Origin: an uncultured Paraprevotella sp.
GTDB lineage: Bacteria > Bacteroidota > Bacteroidia > Bacteroidales > Bacteroidaceae
Reading direction: 5' to 3'
DNA length: 43,951 nt
Assembly: GCA_900546665.1 (NCBI GenBank)
Contig: URDY01000024.1
Span: forward strand, 1 to 43,951
Below are positions 26,743 to 34,576 of the stretch, piece by piece; the first letter of the stretch is position 1, and every line of letters begins with the position of its first letter. A model generated the notes under the pieces. The model did no database searches, had not been told where the DNA came from, and saw only the letters and a program-made list of their open reading frames with translations. The translations under genes and the position numbers were made by a program.

Positions 26743-27433
26743 GGTAGGGGAAATTTTGGATTTCTGTTTTCCTCGTTACTGTATGGCCTGTGGAATGCGT
26801 CTGTACTCCGGGGAAGAAGGACTGTGTGCCAGTTGTCTTCTGGAAATGCCTCTTTTACGCTATTCGTCGTTCGAGGATAATCCTATGGTGAGGCGGTTTT
26901 GGGGAATTTTGCCGGTGGAACGTGCAATGGCTTTATTTCATTATCATCCCAATTCGAATTTTACTAATATACTGATGGAAATGAAATATCGTCACAATAT
27001 AAAGGCTTGTCGGTTAATGGGAAGGTTTGTTGCCCGACATCTGAAGGCGAAAGATTTCTTTTCGGGTATGGATTTTATTATTCCCGTTCCGCTTGCAAAG
27101 GACAGACAGAAATCCCGGGGATACAACCAAAGTGAAGAGATGGCAAGGGGAATATCTGAAATAACGGGAATTCCGTTGCGGACGGATGTGGTATTTCGCG
27201 TTGTGTCTAATGTCAGCCAGACTCAGTTGGGTGTAAGAGAAAGACAGGAAAATGTACGTCATATCTTTCAACTTTCTTCAGGTATTTCGCTTGACGGCTT
27301 CCATATTCTGTTGGTGGATGATGTGATGACGACCGGAGCCACCCTTTTGTCCTGTGCAGAAACTTTGATGGAAGGAAATCCATCAAAAATCAGTATTTTA
27401 ACATTGGCGCTAGCCGGTGATGTACGAGGATAA
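26702..27433 (+). CDS. comF: ComF family phosphoribosyltransferase-like protein
   Basis: This 243-residue protein, taken from ATG 26702 (26714 is also possible), has an N-terminal Cys cluster ('CFPRYCMACGMRL', 'GLCASC') typical of the ComF zinc finger. The type I PRTase core follows, with 'DFIIPVPLAKDRQKSRGYNQ' and the PRPP motif 'ILLVDDVMTTGATLLSC'. ComF homologues support DNA uptake in competent bacteria. In Bacteroidales the role is not established. Start choice is limited by the recX overlap. Confidence 0.88.
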   Translation: MVKKMKFGKILTTRVGEILDFCFPRYCMACGMRLYSGEEGLCASCLLEMPLLRYSSFEDNPMVRRFWGILPVERAMALFHYHPNSNFTNILMEMKYRHNIKACRLMGRFVARHLKAKDFFSGMDFIIPVPLAKDRQKSRGYNQSEEMARGISEITGIPLRTDVVFRVVSNVSQTQLGVRERQENVRHIFQLSSGISLDGFHILLVDDVMTTGATLLSCAETLMEGNPSKISILTLALAGDVRG

Positions 27434-27493
27434 TTAAATGTATTTTAATAAAAAAAATAATAGTTTTTCCGTCTGAAAATCATTCTATTTCTG

Positions 27494-27501
27494 TATCTTT
27501 G
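27494..27501 (+). promoter_or_regulatory. -7 element upstream of pyrE
   Basis: TATCTTTG is an exact TAnnTTTG match placed 29 bp before the pyrE ATG. The region about 20-25 nt upstream is T-rich (tagtttttcc) but lacks a clean TTG. Confidence 0.6.
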
Positions 27502-27530
27502 TACGGTTATTAAAAAATGCGCAACAAATT

Positions 27531-28163
27531 ATGAAAACATTAGAGAAAATCTTCGCAGGTAAATTATTAAAGGTTAAGGCGATCAAACTTCAGCCGACTA
27601 ATCCCTTTACTTGGGCATCAGGTTGGAAATCACCCTTCTATTGTGATAATCGAAAAACGTTGTCATATCCCGATTTGCGTAATTCTGTCAAAATAGAGAT
27701 CAGCCGTCTTATCCTGGAACGTTTTCAGGAAGTCGATGCAATTGCTGGTGTGGCTACGGGAGCAATTCCGCAGGGTGCGTTGGTGGCCGATTTGCTTAAT
27801 TTACCCTTTGTCTATGTTCGTTCGAAACCCAAAGATCATGGATTGGAGAACCTGATCGAAGGCGAACTTCGTCCGGGTATGAAGGTTGTTGTAGTAGAGG
27901 ATCTTATTTCTACCGGAGGAAGCAGCTTGAAGGCAGTAGAGGCGATTCGTAGCAATGGATGTGAAGTGGTAGGTATGGTCGCAGCCTATACTTATGGCTT
28001 TGATATTGCAGCTGAAGCGTTCAAGAATGCCAAAGTGCAGTTGGTTACTTTGACCAATTATGAAGCCGTCGTGGAAGAAGCAGTTCGTATCGGTTATATT
28101 GACGCCGACGATGTGCAGGTGTTGAATGAATGGCGTAAGGATCCGGCTCATTGGAACGGATAA
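27531..28163 (+). CDS. pyrE: Orotate phosphoribosyltransferase
   Basis: This 210-residue enzyme adds ribose phosphate to orotate in pyrimidine synthesis. It has 'PFTWASGWKSPFYCDNRKTL', 'AIAGVATGAIPQGALVADLL', the flexible catalytic loop 'YVRSKPKDHGLENLIEG' and the PRPP motif 'VVVVEDLISTGGSSLKAVEA'. Length is normal. It heads a unit with the SRPBCC gene and argH. Confidence 0.96.
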   Translation: MKTLEKIFAGKLLKVKAIKLQPTNPFTWASGWKSPFYCDNRKTLSYPDLRNSVKIEISRLILERFQEVDAIAGVATGAIPQGALVADLLNLPFVYVRSKPKDHGLENLIEGELRPGMKVVVVEDLISTGGSSLKAVEAIRSNGCEVVGMVAAYTYGFDIAAEAFKNAKVQLVTLTNYEAVVEEAVRIGYIDADDVQVLNEWRKDPAHWNG

Positions 28164-28181
28164 TATATAATTCCAGTTTTT

Positions 28182-28664
28182 ATGTCAAAAGAACAATACG
28201 AAAGTAGCGTAAAACAGATGCCATACAGTCAGAGCTGCGTGTTTGCAAAGCTTTCTGATTTGAGTAATATGGCAGTCATCAAGGAGAAACTGGATTCTCC
28301 GGAGATGAGAAGTGTTCTGGAATCAAAAGTGCCGGCAGATAAACTGGCTCAGTTGACAGAGCGGGTCAAGGAGATGACTTTCGATAAAGATTCAGTCACT
28401 TGTAACATTTCTCCGTTAGGTGATATTTCATTGAGGATTATTGACCGGGATGAGCCGAAATGTATCAAATATGAAACTGTAAATTCTCCTATTCCGTTAA
28501 TTCTCTGGATTCAGTTGCTTCCTGTAACGGAAACAACCAGCAAGATGAAACTGACCGTCGGGGCGGATTTGAATCCCTTTATCAAAGGAATGGTGGCTAA
28601 ACCGCTAAGAGAAGGTGTGGAGAAACTGGCAGACATGCTGGCAATGATTCCTTATGGCGCATAA
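28182..28664 (+). CDS. SRPBCC/polyketide-cyclase-like ligand-binding protein
   Basis: This 160-residue protein looks like a START/Bet v1 helix-grip fold: 'YESSVKQMPYSQSCVFAKLS', a central strand-rich part ('SVTCNISPLGDISLRIID') and a C-terminal helix 'MVAKPLREGVEKLADMLAMI'. No catalytic residues are evident. The pyrE-SRPBCC-argH order has spacings of 18 and 17 bp, suggesting co-transcription. Function is unknown. Confidence 0.75.
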   Translation: MSKEQYESSVKQMPYSQSCVFAKLSDLSNMAVIKEKLDSPEMRSVLESKVPADKLAQLTERVKEMTFDKDSVTCNISPLGDISLRIIDRDEPKCIKYETVNSPIPLILWIQLLPVTETTSKMKLTVGADLNPFIKGMVAKPLREGVEKLADMLAMIPYGA

Positions 28665-28681
28665 TAAGAAAAGAAGAGAAA

Positions 28682-30025
28682 ATGGCAAGTAAACTTTGGG
28701 AAAAAAGTACGGAAGTAAATAAAGAGATAGAACAGTTCACGGTCGGCAAGGATCGTGAACTGGATTTGTATTTGGCCAAGCATGACATATTGGGGTCTAT
28801 GGCTCATATCACGATGCTTCAGTCCATAGGGCTGTTGACAGCGGAGGAACTGGATGTCTTGCTTGAGGAACTGAAGGCTATTTATCAGAAAGCAGAGTTG
28901 GGAGAGTTTGTGATTGAGGACGATGTGGAGGATGTACATTCCCAGGTAGAATTGATGTTGACCCGTAAATTGGGTGATGTCGGTAAGAAAATCCACAGTG
29001 GACGTTCGCGGAATGATCAGGTTCTGCTTGATCTGAAATTATTTACCCGTGCCCAGCTGAAGGAGATAGCTGAAGAGATAAAGGTGTTGTTTGATGAACT
29101 GTTGGCACAGAGCAACCGTTATAAGAACGTACTGATGCCGGGATATACGCATTTGCAGGTGGCTATGCCTTCCAGTTTCGGACTTTGGTTCGGTGCTTAT
29201 GCGGAGAGTCTGGTAGATGATATGCTGTTCTTGCAGGCAGCCTTTAAGATGACCAATCGGAATCCCTTGGGATCGGCGGCAGGCTATGGTTCGTCTTTTC
29301 CCTTGAACCGTACGATGACGACGGAACTGTTGGGTTTTGACTCCATGAACTATAATGTGGTGTATGCTCAAATGGGACGCGGAAAGATGGAACGCAATGT
29401 AGCCTTTGCTTTGGCTGGTATTGCCGGAACGATATCCAAACTGGCTTTTGATGCCTGTCTCTTTAATTCCCAGAATTTTGGTTTCGTGAAGTTGCCGGAT
29501 AACTGTACAACAGGATCCAGCATTATGCCACACAAGAAGAATCCTGATGTATTCGAACTGACAAGGGCAAAATGTAACAAGATTCAGGCTTTGCCTCAGC
29601 AGATAGTTCTGATCATGAATAACCTGCCATGCGGCTATTTCCGTGATCTGCAGATTATCAAGGAAGTATTCCTGCCGGCTTTCCAGGAATTGAAGGACTG
29701 CCTGCGTATGACGGCCTATATTATTAATAAGATACAGGTTAATGAACATATTCTGGATGATCCCAAGTATGACAATATGTTCAGCGTTGAAGAGGTAAAC
29801 CGTTTGGCTTCATCCGGAATGCCTTTCCGTGATGCCTACAAGAAAGTGGGCTTGGATATAGAGGCCGGACGTTTTAAACCGGACAAACATGTCACACATA
29901 CGCATGAAGGCAGTATCGGTAATTTATGTAACGATAAAATAGCCCGATTGATGGATCAGGTGTGGGATGGATTCAATTTTGTCAGAATGGAAGAAGCAGA
30001 ACGACAGTTATTGGGAAGAAATTAA
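28682..30025 (+). CDS. argH: Argininosuccinate lyase
   Basis: This 447-residue enzyme releases arginine and fumarate from argininosuccinate. The fumarase/ASL superfamily signature with the catalytic Ser loop is 'TGSSIMPHKKNPDVFEL'. Other conserved pieces are 'DVHSQVELMLTRKLGDVGKK', 'SGRSRNDQVLLDLKLF', and 'PGYTHLQVAMPSSFGLW' with the catalytic His. It is slightly shorter than typical and appears complete. A strong terminator hairpin follows at 30046-30107. Confidence 0.95.
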   Translation: MASKLWEKSTEVNKEIEQFTVGKDRELDLYLAKHDILGSMAHITMLQSIGLLTAEELDVLLEELKAIYQKAELGEFVIEDDVEDVHSQVELMLTRKLGDVGKKIHSGRSRNDQVLLDLKLFTRAQLKEIAEEIKVLFDELLAQSNRYKNVLMPGYTHLQVAMPSSFGLWFGAYAESLVDDMLFLQAAFKMTNRNPLGSAAGYGSSFPLNRTMTTELLGFDSMNYNVVYAQMGRGKMERNVAFALAGIAGTISKLAFDACLFNSQNFGFVKLPDNCTTGSSIMPHKKNPDVFELTRAKCNKIQALPQQIVLIMNNLPCGYFRDLQIIKEVFLPAFQELKDCLRMTAYIINKIQVNEHILDDPKYDNMFSVEEVNRLASSGMPFRDAYKKVGLDIEAGRFKPDKHVTHTHEGSIGNLCNDKIARLMDQVWDGFNFVRMEEAERQLLGRN

Positions 30026-30045
30026 AAATGATAAACAGACAATAA

Positions 30046-30107
30046 AAGACGTCGGTAATTCGTTATCACTATATGAAAGTAACACGAATTTGCCGACGTC
30101 TTTTTTG
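30046..30107 (+). terminator. Terminator/attenuator hairpin spanning the start codon of the next gene
   Basis: AAAGACGTCGG (30046-30056) pairs with CCGACGTCTTT (30093-30103), and the inner AATTCGT (30058-30064) pairs with ACGAATT (30084-30090). A T run follows. It is a typical strong terminator for argH, but its loop contains the ATG (30073) of the downstream lipoprotein and its 3' arm is coding sequence. Confidence 0.75.
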
Positions 30108-30636
30108 TATCGGCGCATCATTGCTCATGATGTCATCATGTCATGAAACCGTAGAAAACAAATATGCTGGTTTTCCGGCTTATTTTATATATAAATATGT
30201 CAATACTGTTCCACCGTTGAATACGGCATTGAACAGTATGGGTGTTTTTACGACCATACGGGCTAATCGTGGTCAGTATTTGTTTACTTCAGAAGATGGA
30301 AAAACCACGGCCGTCAATGCCACAGCGTTAGAGAATTACCAGTCTTTTAAGATGGGAATAGCAGGCTTTATCGTTGGTTTGCCCAATATACCCGAGTTAG
30401 GATCAGAGGCACCTCAGCCGGTCTGTTATGATTTGGCATGTCCTAATTGTTATAATGACCTTTATATTGAACGTTCCTTGCAATTGAAGGAAGGCGGCTA
30501 TGCCAGTTGTTCCTCTTGCCAGCGGATATATAATCTTAATGATCAGGGATTGATTGCCAGTGGAACAGAAGGAAGCAGCCTGCTTCGCTATCGCATGAGT
30601 TATTCCGGTAATACAATAGTCATAAATAATCAATAA
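30073..30636 (+). CDS. Hypothetical lipoprotein with two Cys pairs
   Basis: This 187-residue exported protein has a signal peptide (MKVTRICRRLFCIGASLLMM) followed by lipobox-like SSC, so it is probably lipid-anchored. The mature part contains CPNC (about residue 130) and CSSC (about 152), an arrangement like a zinc ribbon, which is uncommon outside the cytoplasm. The start is chosen because it is the only ATG that provides a signal peptide, although it lies inside the terminator hairpin. No family was recognised beyond a Bacteroidales hypothetical. It lies just upstream of tRNA-Gly and is the last chromosomal gene before the integrated element. Confidence 0.65.
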   Translation: MKVTRICRRLFCIGASLLMMSSCHETVENKYAGFPAYFIYKYVNTVPPLNTALNSMGVFTTIRANRGQYLFTSEDGKTTAVNATALENYQSFKMGIAGFIVGLPNIPELGSEAPQPVCYDLACPNCYNDLYIERSLQLKEGGYASCSSCQRIYNLNDQGLIASGTEGSSLLRYRMSYSGNTIVINNQ

Positions 30637-30649
30637 AATCAGGTGAAAA

Positions 30650-30681
30650 TTTGGTGAATTGCATAAAATGCACTAAATTTG
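30650..30681 (+). promoter_or_regulatory. Promoter of tRNA-Gly
   Basis: TTTG (30650-30653) and TAAATTTG (30674-30681) are separated by exactly 20 nt, matching the Bacteroides -33/-7 consensus. Transcription would begin near 30688, about 13 nt before the tRNA. Confidence 0.75.
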
Positions 30682-30700
30682 CACCCGTTAATTCGGAAAT

Positions 30701-30776
30701 GCGGAAATAGCTCAGTTGGTAGAGCACAACCTTGCCAAGGTTGGGGTCGCGAGTTCGAGTCTCGTTTTCCGCTCCA
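30701..30776 (+). tRNA. tRNA-Gly (anticodon GCC), with encoded CCA
   Basis: The acceptor stem GCGGAAA pairs with TTTCCGC (30766-30772), followed by discriminator T and CCA. The D-loop motif AGCTCAGTTGGTAGAGC is present, the anticodon stem-loop CAACCTTGCCAAGGTTG carries GCC, and the T-loop GAGTTCGAGTCTC is standard. It is the likely integration target of the element that begins immediately downstream. Confidence 0.97.
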
Positions 30777-30784
30777 AGCAAAAG

Positions 30785-30814
30785 GCTGATAATCAAACGA
30801 TTATCGGCTTTTTT
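30785..30814 (+). terminator. Intrinsic terminator after tRNA-Gly
   Basis: GCTGATAATC (30785-30794) and GATTATCGGC (30799-30808) form a 10-bp stem including one G-U pair, with a 4-nt loop and six T residues. Confidence 0.85.
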
Positions 30815-30847
30815 GTTCCTGCTGACTGATGTTACAGAGGCCCTTTC

Positions 30848-30918
30848 TGTGACACAAAATACCCTGAAATCGTCGTTTGTGATACAGAGTGTGATACATA
30901 AAATCGTGTAACACACGA
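30848..30918. repeat. TGTGATACA direct repeats upstream of the integrase gene (possible arm-type sites)
   Basis: Four copies of TGTGATACA or a close variant lie at 30848 (TGTGACACA), 30878, 30890 and 30907 (TGTAACACA). The last sits in an inverted TCGTGT-AAC-ACACGA. They lie between the tRNA end and the integrase start, where tyrosine integrases often have arm-type binding sites. The role is inferred from position. Confidence 0.45.
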
Positions 30919-30953
30919 ATCGTATTTTGTTGCTTGCGTAATCCGTAAAGATT

Positions 30954-32156
30954 ATGACAATCAACGTTGTATGTCGCAAAGACGCTATCAACAGAAACCA
31001 TTTAGCCCCTCTTGCTCTTGTTTTTACCCATGACCGCTGCCGTAAGTTCGTAGGATTGGGCATATCCGTTGCGCTGGAGCATTGGGATTTTGAGAAACAA
31101 CAACCTACCACCGACTGCCCCGATAGAGCAGAAATACAGTTTCAAATCACCTCCAAAATAAGAGAATACGAAAAGAAAATCAAAAAGTTGGAGGTGCTGG
31201 AAATCCCCGTTACGTTCGATAATCTTTTTGAACAGAACGGCAAACGAATCAACTGCACCGTAGGGGACTTTTTCAAACAGGTTATCGAACGCTTGGAAAA
31301 AGTTGAAAAGTACGGTTCCGCCAGCAAACACGAGGTAACACTTGCCCTTATGTCGCAATTCCGCTCGGTCAATATGCGCTTTGAGGAATTGGATTTGACT
31401 TATTTAAGGGAATTTGAAATCTTCCTGCGTCAGCGTGGCAACGTAAACAACAGCCTTGCGACCAAGTTCAGCGTACTGAAAGCCGTCTATAATAAGGCTG
31501 TTTCAGAGGGTGTATTCGTGCCTAAATTGAATCCTTTCCAGCAGTTCAAAGTGGGCAGCTTGTGGACGAACACACGCAAGCGTGCTATCACGAAAGAGGA
31601 CATCCACAAACTGATTGAGTTGGATTTATCGGACAGGGACTTTTACACCCAACTTGCCAAAGACATCTTTCTGTTCTCTTATTTCATGGCTGGAATCAAT
31701 TTCAAAGACATTGCCCTGCTGACTTATGGAGACATCGACAATGGACGCATCTACTATGCAAGACGCAAGACGGGTAAGATGATGAACTGCTGCCTTACGG
31801 AACAGGCACAGGAAATCATCGACAAGTACCACACCGACCAAGTAGAGGAAGATTATCTGTTTCCAATCCTTGACCGCCAAATTCACACGACCGAGAAGCA
31901 GATATTGGAACGCGTTAAGAAAACGTTGAAACATGTAAATAAACGCCTGCACGAATTGAGTGAGGAGATAGGACTGCACACGCCATTAACAACCTACACC
32001 GCCCGCCATACTTACGCAACCGTCTTAAAGAGGTCAGGAGTAAGCGTAGCCTTGATTTCCGAATCGCTGGGGCACTCCGATTTATCCACCACTCAAATCT
32101 ATTTGGATTCGTTTGAGAACAGCCAAATAGACGCGGCAATGCAGCACTTGTTATAG
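30954..32156 (+). CDS. Tyrosine-type site-specific integrase of the element
   Basis: This 400-residue integrase of the Bacteroidetes mobile-element type has an N-terminal arm-binding region ('LALVFTHDRCRKFVGLGISV'), a SAM-like core-binding domain (about 100-200) and a catalytic domain. Conserved residues are Arg351 (TARHTYAT), His374 (LGHSDLSTTQIY) and the Tyr383 nucleophile. The first Arg of the usual tetrad is replaced by Asn249 ('MAGINFKDIALL'), a change seen in many Bacteroidetes integrases. It lies 178 bp after tRNA-Gly and points away from it, the classic layout of a tRNA-integrated element. Trp is encoded by TGG. Confidence 0.92.
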   Translation: MTINVVCRKDAINRNHLAPLALVFTHDRCRKFVGLGISVALEHWDFEKQQPTTDCPDRAEIQFQITSKIREYEKKIKKLEVLEIPVTFDNLFEQNGKRINCTVGDFFKQVIERLEKVEKYGSASKHEVTLALMSQFRSVNMRFEELDLTYLREFEIFLRQRGNVNNSLATKFSVLKAVYNKAVSEGVFVPKLNPFQQFKVGSLWTNTRKRAITKEDIHKLIELDLSDRDFYTQLAKDIFLFSYFMAGINFKDIALLTYGDIDNGRIYYARRKTGKMMNCCLTEQAQEIIDKYHTDQVEEDYLFPILDRQIHTTEKQILERVKKTLKHVNKRLHELSEEIGLHTPLTTYTARHTYATVLKRSGVSVALISESLGHSDLSTTQIYLDSFENSQIDAAMQHLL

Positions 32157-32163
32157 GAGTTTA

Positions 32164-32200
32164 GAGGTCGGCGGCCAATATGGTAACCGACCTCCTTTTT
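32164..32200 (+). terminator. Intrinsic terminator of the integrase gene
   Basis: GAGGTCGG (32164-32171) pairs with CCGACCTC (32187-32194), followed by CTTTTT, 8 bp after the integrase stop. Confidence 0.8.
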
Positions 32201-32223
32201 CCTAATGATGGGTAGCCTCCTCA

Positions 32224-33063
32224 TTATCCGAGGTGTTTTTCCAGCATATCATATGTGGCTTGTTCCCGTGACAGCCCCTCTCCTGTCTGGGGTTTCATAA
32301 TCTCTTGCGCTTGTTCGGCAGTCAGTCGATTGATTTGCTCCACCATCTGAACAGTAAACGCCGTAGGGTCTGCCGCATTGCTGAATTTCTTGGAGAGGTG
32401 GGTAATCAGGTACTTTTTGGCCAAGAACGTATCTGGAAATTTGCCTTGCGCGGCCTCATACCATTTGACACTTCGTTCGTACCATCCTGCCTCTACAAAT
32501 GCTTTGGGCAGTTCCCTACTCTTGACACAGGCCACAAGGTCTTTCGGCTTGAGGGAGTTTGCTCCCGTACACCAGAGAGAGATGGTTGCCAGCGGACAGC
32601 CTTTGCTACGGAGGTACATCGCAAATTCAAAGACCTCATTTTTATTGACAAGCATCATTGCAGGAGCCGCCATATAATCCGTACCTGTCCACGTCTTTGT
32701 GCAGATATTCATTTCTGCAATCAGTGCTGCAATCGACATTTCGACATTCAGCGGTTCACAAATTACGAGGTCATCCAGATTCAGCCCCAAGTTCAGATAA
32801 GCCCTCAATCTGTGCTGACCGTCCAGCACGGCATAATAGTTTTCGGTCTGATCATCGGGAATGTCGTTCCCATCGAGGTCTACCAGATGCCCCCCTGAGT
32901 TCAAGACATCCTCTCCTTTGGCGACTGTGATAGGCGACAACTGCCCGTGTTCCTTGATCGAAGTCTCTTTGGCTTTCACCGTCTTGGCGTTGGTCGGGCG
33001 GTTGCCTTTCACAAATGCGAACTGACGTGCTTCGTTGTCGATGGAGATGTTCATCTTTTTCAT
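32224..33063 (-). CDS. ParB-like (DGQHR-type) domain protein
   Basis: This 279-residue protein has a ParB/Srx-fold N-terminal domain with 'IKEHGQLSPITVAKGEDVL' and the nucleotide-binding style motif 'YYAVLDGQHRLRAYLNLG'. The second half is helical and not assigned ('KTWTGTDYMAAPAMMLVNKN', 'LKPKDLVACVKSRELPKAF'). ParB-like domains of this kind occur on phages, plasmids and integrative elements and can be partition proteins, CTPases or nucleases. Which of these applies is not clear. ATG 33063 and ATG 33054 are both possible starts. It converges on the integrase gene. Trp is written TGG. Confidence 0.7.
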   Translation of the reverse strand: MKKMNISIDNEARQFAFVKGNRPTNAKTVKAKETSIKEHGQLSPITVAKGEDVLNSGGHLVDLDGNDIPDDQTENYYAVLDGQHRLRAYLNLGLNLDDLVICEPLNVEMSIAALIAEMNICTKTWTGTDYMAAPAMMLVNKNEVFEFAMYLRSKGCPLATISLWCTGANSLKPKDLVACVKSRELPKAFVEAGWYERSVKWYEAAQGKFPDTFLAKKYLITHLSKKFSNAADPTAFTVQMVEQINRLTAEQAQEIMKPQTGEGLSREQATYDMLEKHLG

Positions 33064-33224
33064 AGCTGTGTATTACTCCGTCCTTTGCGGAGGGGCATCA
33101 GTTATGCTGCTTGCCTTGCCCGAGGGCTTGCAGGTCGTCAGGCTTATCCCTTTCGACACTACAAAGCTCGGCAAAAATCCAATCCTCATTAGGGAGTAAA
33201 ATTTCCCAATCTTACTCTCCCTTA

Positions 33225-34016
33225 TTATCTGTATACTTTTGGCGTTTCGTCAAAGGGGTAATTGGCATAATCTTTTAGAACACCTTTCAACGAGGAACTA
33301 TCGACTGTAAAGGATTCGTTTTTTGTAATACGGCAGAAATAGATTAGCCGAGATGCAAGTAACATCTTGCTGTACGATACTGTTTCTCCTTTCTTAGCTC
33401 GTTTTTCAGGCAGTTTAAGTGCATCGAACAAAGTTTTGAATTGATTGTACATAAAAACCTGTTGATGGGTTGAACTGAGTGATTTGTCGAATCCTCTGTG
33501 GAAACTCGTGCTTACCCATTCTTTTTGTTCGGGGCGTCTTTCAAATCGTGCAAGGTACCTCTTGACATATTTGAGCATCTGACCTATTATAACAGGATTG
33601 TTGGTTTCACAACGGTTGTCTTTCGGTATCTCCCTATCATCGGATAAGTAAAGGCGGGCGTTAGCGTGCTTTTCAAGATACTCCTTAATTTCTGTCAGCA
33701 CCTCGTAATCCGATTTTCTGAATTCGGCCGAACTCAATGCCCTATCCATCGTCATGTCGTAGATAAAGAGCAAGACAAACCAGAATTTCTCGACATCCAA
33801 TTCGTAACCCTCTAACGTGGCGATAATATCTTCATTGTCGAGAAACGCTTCATACTTGAACGGCGGGTCTATTTTACCATTTTTCAATCGGTTGAGAAAA
33901 TGTAAATCCCATCCATTATCATAATATTCATCATCAATGCAACTGAATCGGTCATTGAGTTTGATAACATACTCCATTACCTCATCGCTGCTATGTTCGG
34001 GAATTGTATAGCCCAT
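33225..34016 (-). CDS. Hypothetical protein of the integrated element
   Basis: This 263-residue, mostly helical protein has no signal peptide or membrane segment. It is rich in charged and aromatic residues ('YYDNGWDLHFLNRLKNG', 'VEKFWFVLLFIYDMTMDRAL', 'YVKRYLARFERRPEQKEWVS'). I do not recognise a family. It lies upstream of the ParB-like gene in the same direction with about 160 bp between them, and is divergent from the TGA-containing helicase gene, sharing the intergenic region with phased repeats. Trp codons are TGG, so it obeys the standard code. Confidence 0.65.
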   Translation of the reverse strand: MGYTIPEHSSDEVMEYVIKLNDRFSCIDDEYYDNGWDLHFLNRLKNGKIDPPFKYEAFLDNEDIIATLEGYELDVEKFWFVLLFIYDMTMDRALSSAEFRKSDYEVLTEIKEYLEKHANARLYLSDDREIPKDNRCETNNPVIIGQMLKYVKRYLARFERRPEQKEWVSTSFHRGFDKSLSSTHQQVFMYNQFKTLFDALKLPEKRAKKGETVSYSKMLLASRLIYFCRITKNESFTVDSSSLKGVLKDYANYPFDETPKVYR

Positions 34017-34077
34017 AATTACAAAGTTTTCAGTTTCTCAAAGATAGTGAAAGCCTGCAAGAATTACAATCATCGAA

Positions 34078-34186
34078 CTATTAGAACAAAATAGCATATA
34101 AAATTGTTCTGTTAGTTCACGAAAACAATGTTTTACCTACCTATTAGAACAAAAAAACGTGTTTTATAGGGTTTTTAGAACAAAAT
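34078..34186. repeat. Phased direct repeats (C)TATTAGAACAAAA with an inverted half copy
   Basis: TTAGAACAAAA occurs at 34081, 34144 and 34175, that is 63 and 31 bp apart, close to six and three helical turns. The first two copies extend to CTATTAGAACAAAA. A reverse-complement half site TTGTTCT lies at 34104-34110. They sit between two divergent genes and could be operators or iterons for an element-encoded DNA-binding protein. Confidence 0.5.
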
Positions 34187-34313
34187 GCAGGTGCGGCTCC
34201 AATTATATGTGGTTTTGAAGGAGGTCTGTTTCTGGTGTTTATTCTGTCGATGACGAGGCTTTTCACCAGAGCAAAATAATCTGGAAAATTATTTCAAAAT
34301 ATTTATTAAATTA

Positions 34314-34345
34314 TTTGATTTTTAATTGAACTTTTCCTATCTTTG
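34314..34345 (+). promoter_or_regulatory. Strong Bacteroidetes-type promoter for the TGA-containing helicase gene
   Basis: TTTG (34314-34317) and TATCTTTG (34338-34345) are spaced by exactly 20 nt. Transcription would start near 34351, leaving a leader of about 225 nt before the ATG at 34577. The stretch 34017-34576 carries no gene. It holds the repeats above, this promoter and the hairpin below. Confidence 0.7.
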
Positions 34346-34399
34346 TAAAGCAATTCAGCAGGACTACTTCCACTCGATACAAATTGTGTTCATTCATGG

Positions 34400-34428
34400 A
34401 GAGCAGACATTATCTGCTCTTTCTTTTG
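34400..34428 (+). terminator. Attenuator-like hairpin in the helicase leader
   Basis: AGAGCAGA (34400-34407) and TCTGCTCT (34413-34420) form a perfect 8-bp stem with a 5-nt loop, followed by TTCTTTTG. It lies about 50 nt after the predicted transcription start and 150 nt before the gene, so it could end transcription early unless relieved. Confidence 0.55.
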
Positions 34429-34576
34429 CGTTGTGTTACCACATTTTTTGAGTGTGAAATGAAGATTTCCTTTATAAGTATAGATTCAGAATCAAAAAAT
34501 ATGGAAGATTGAAAGAGATTCCCATTAAAGAGGGAATAGGTAAAAGATATATAACACAATTAATAATCAACTATTT

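Noticed and set aside
34193..34201. GCGGCTCCA resembling the tRNA-Gly 3' end as a second attachment site
   Set aside because: The match covers only a few bases, with one mismatch in the core, and element genes continue on both sides.
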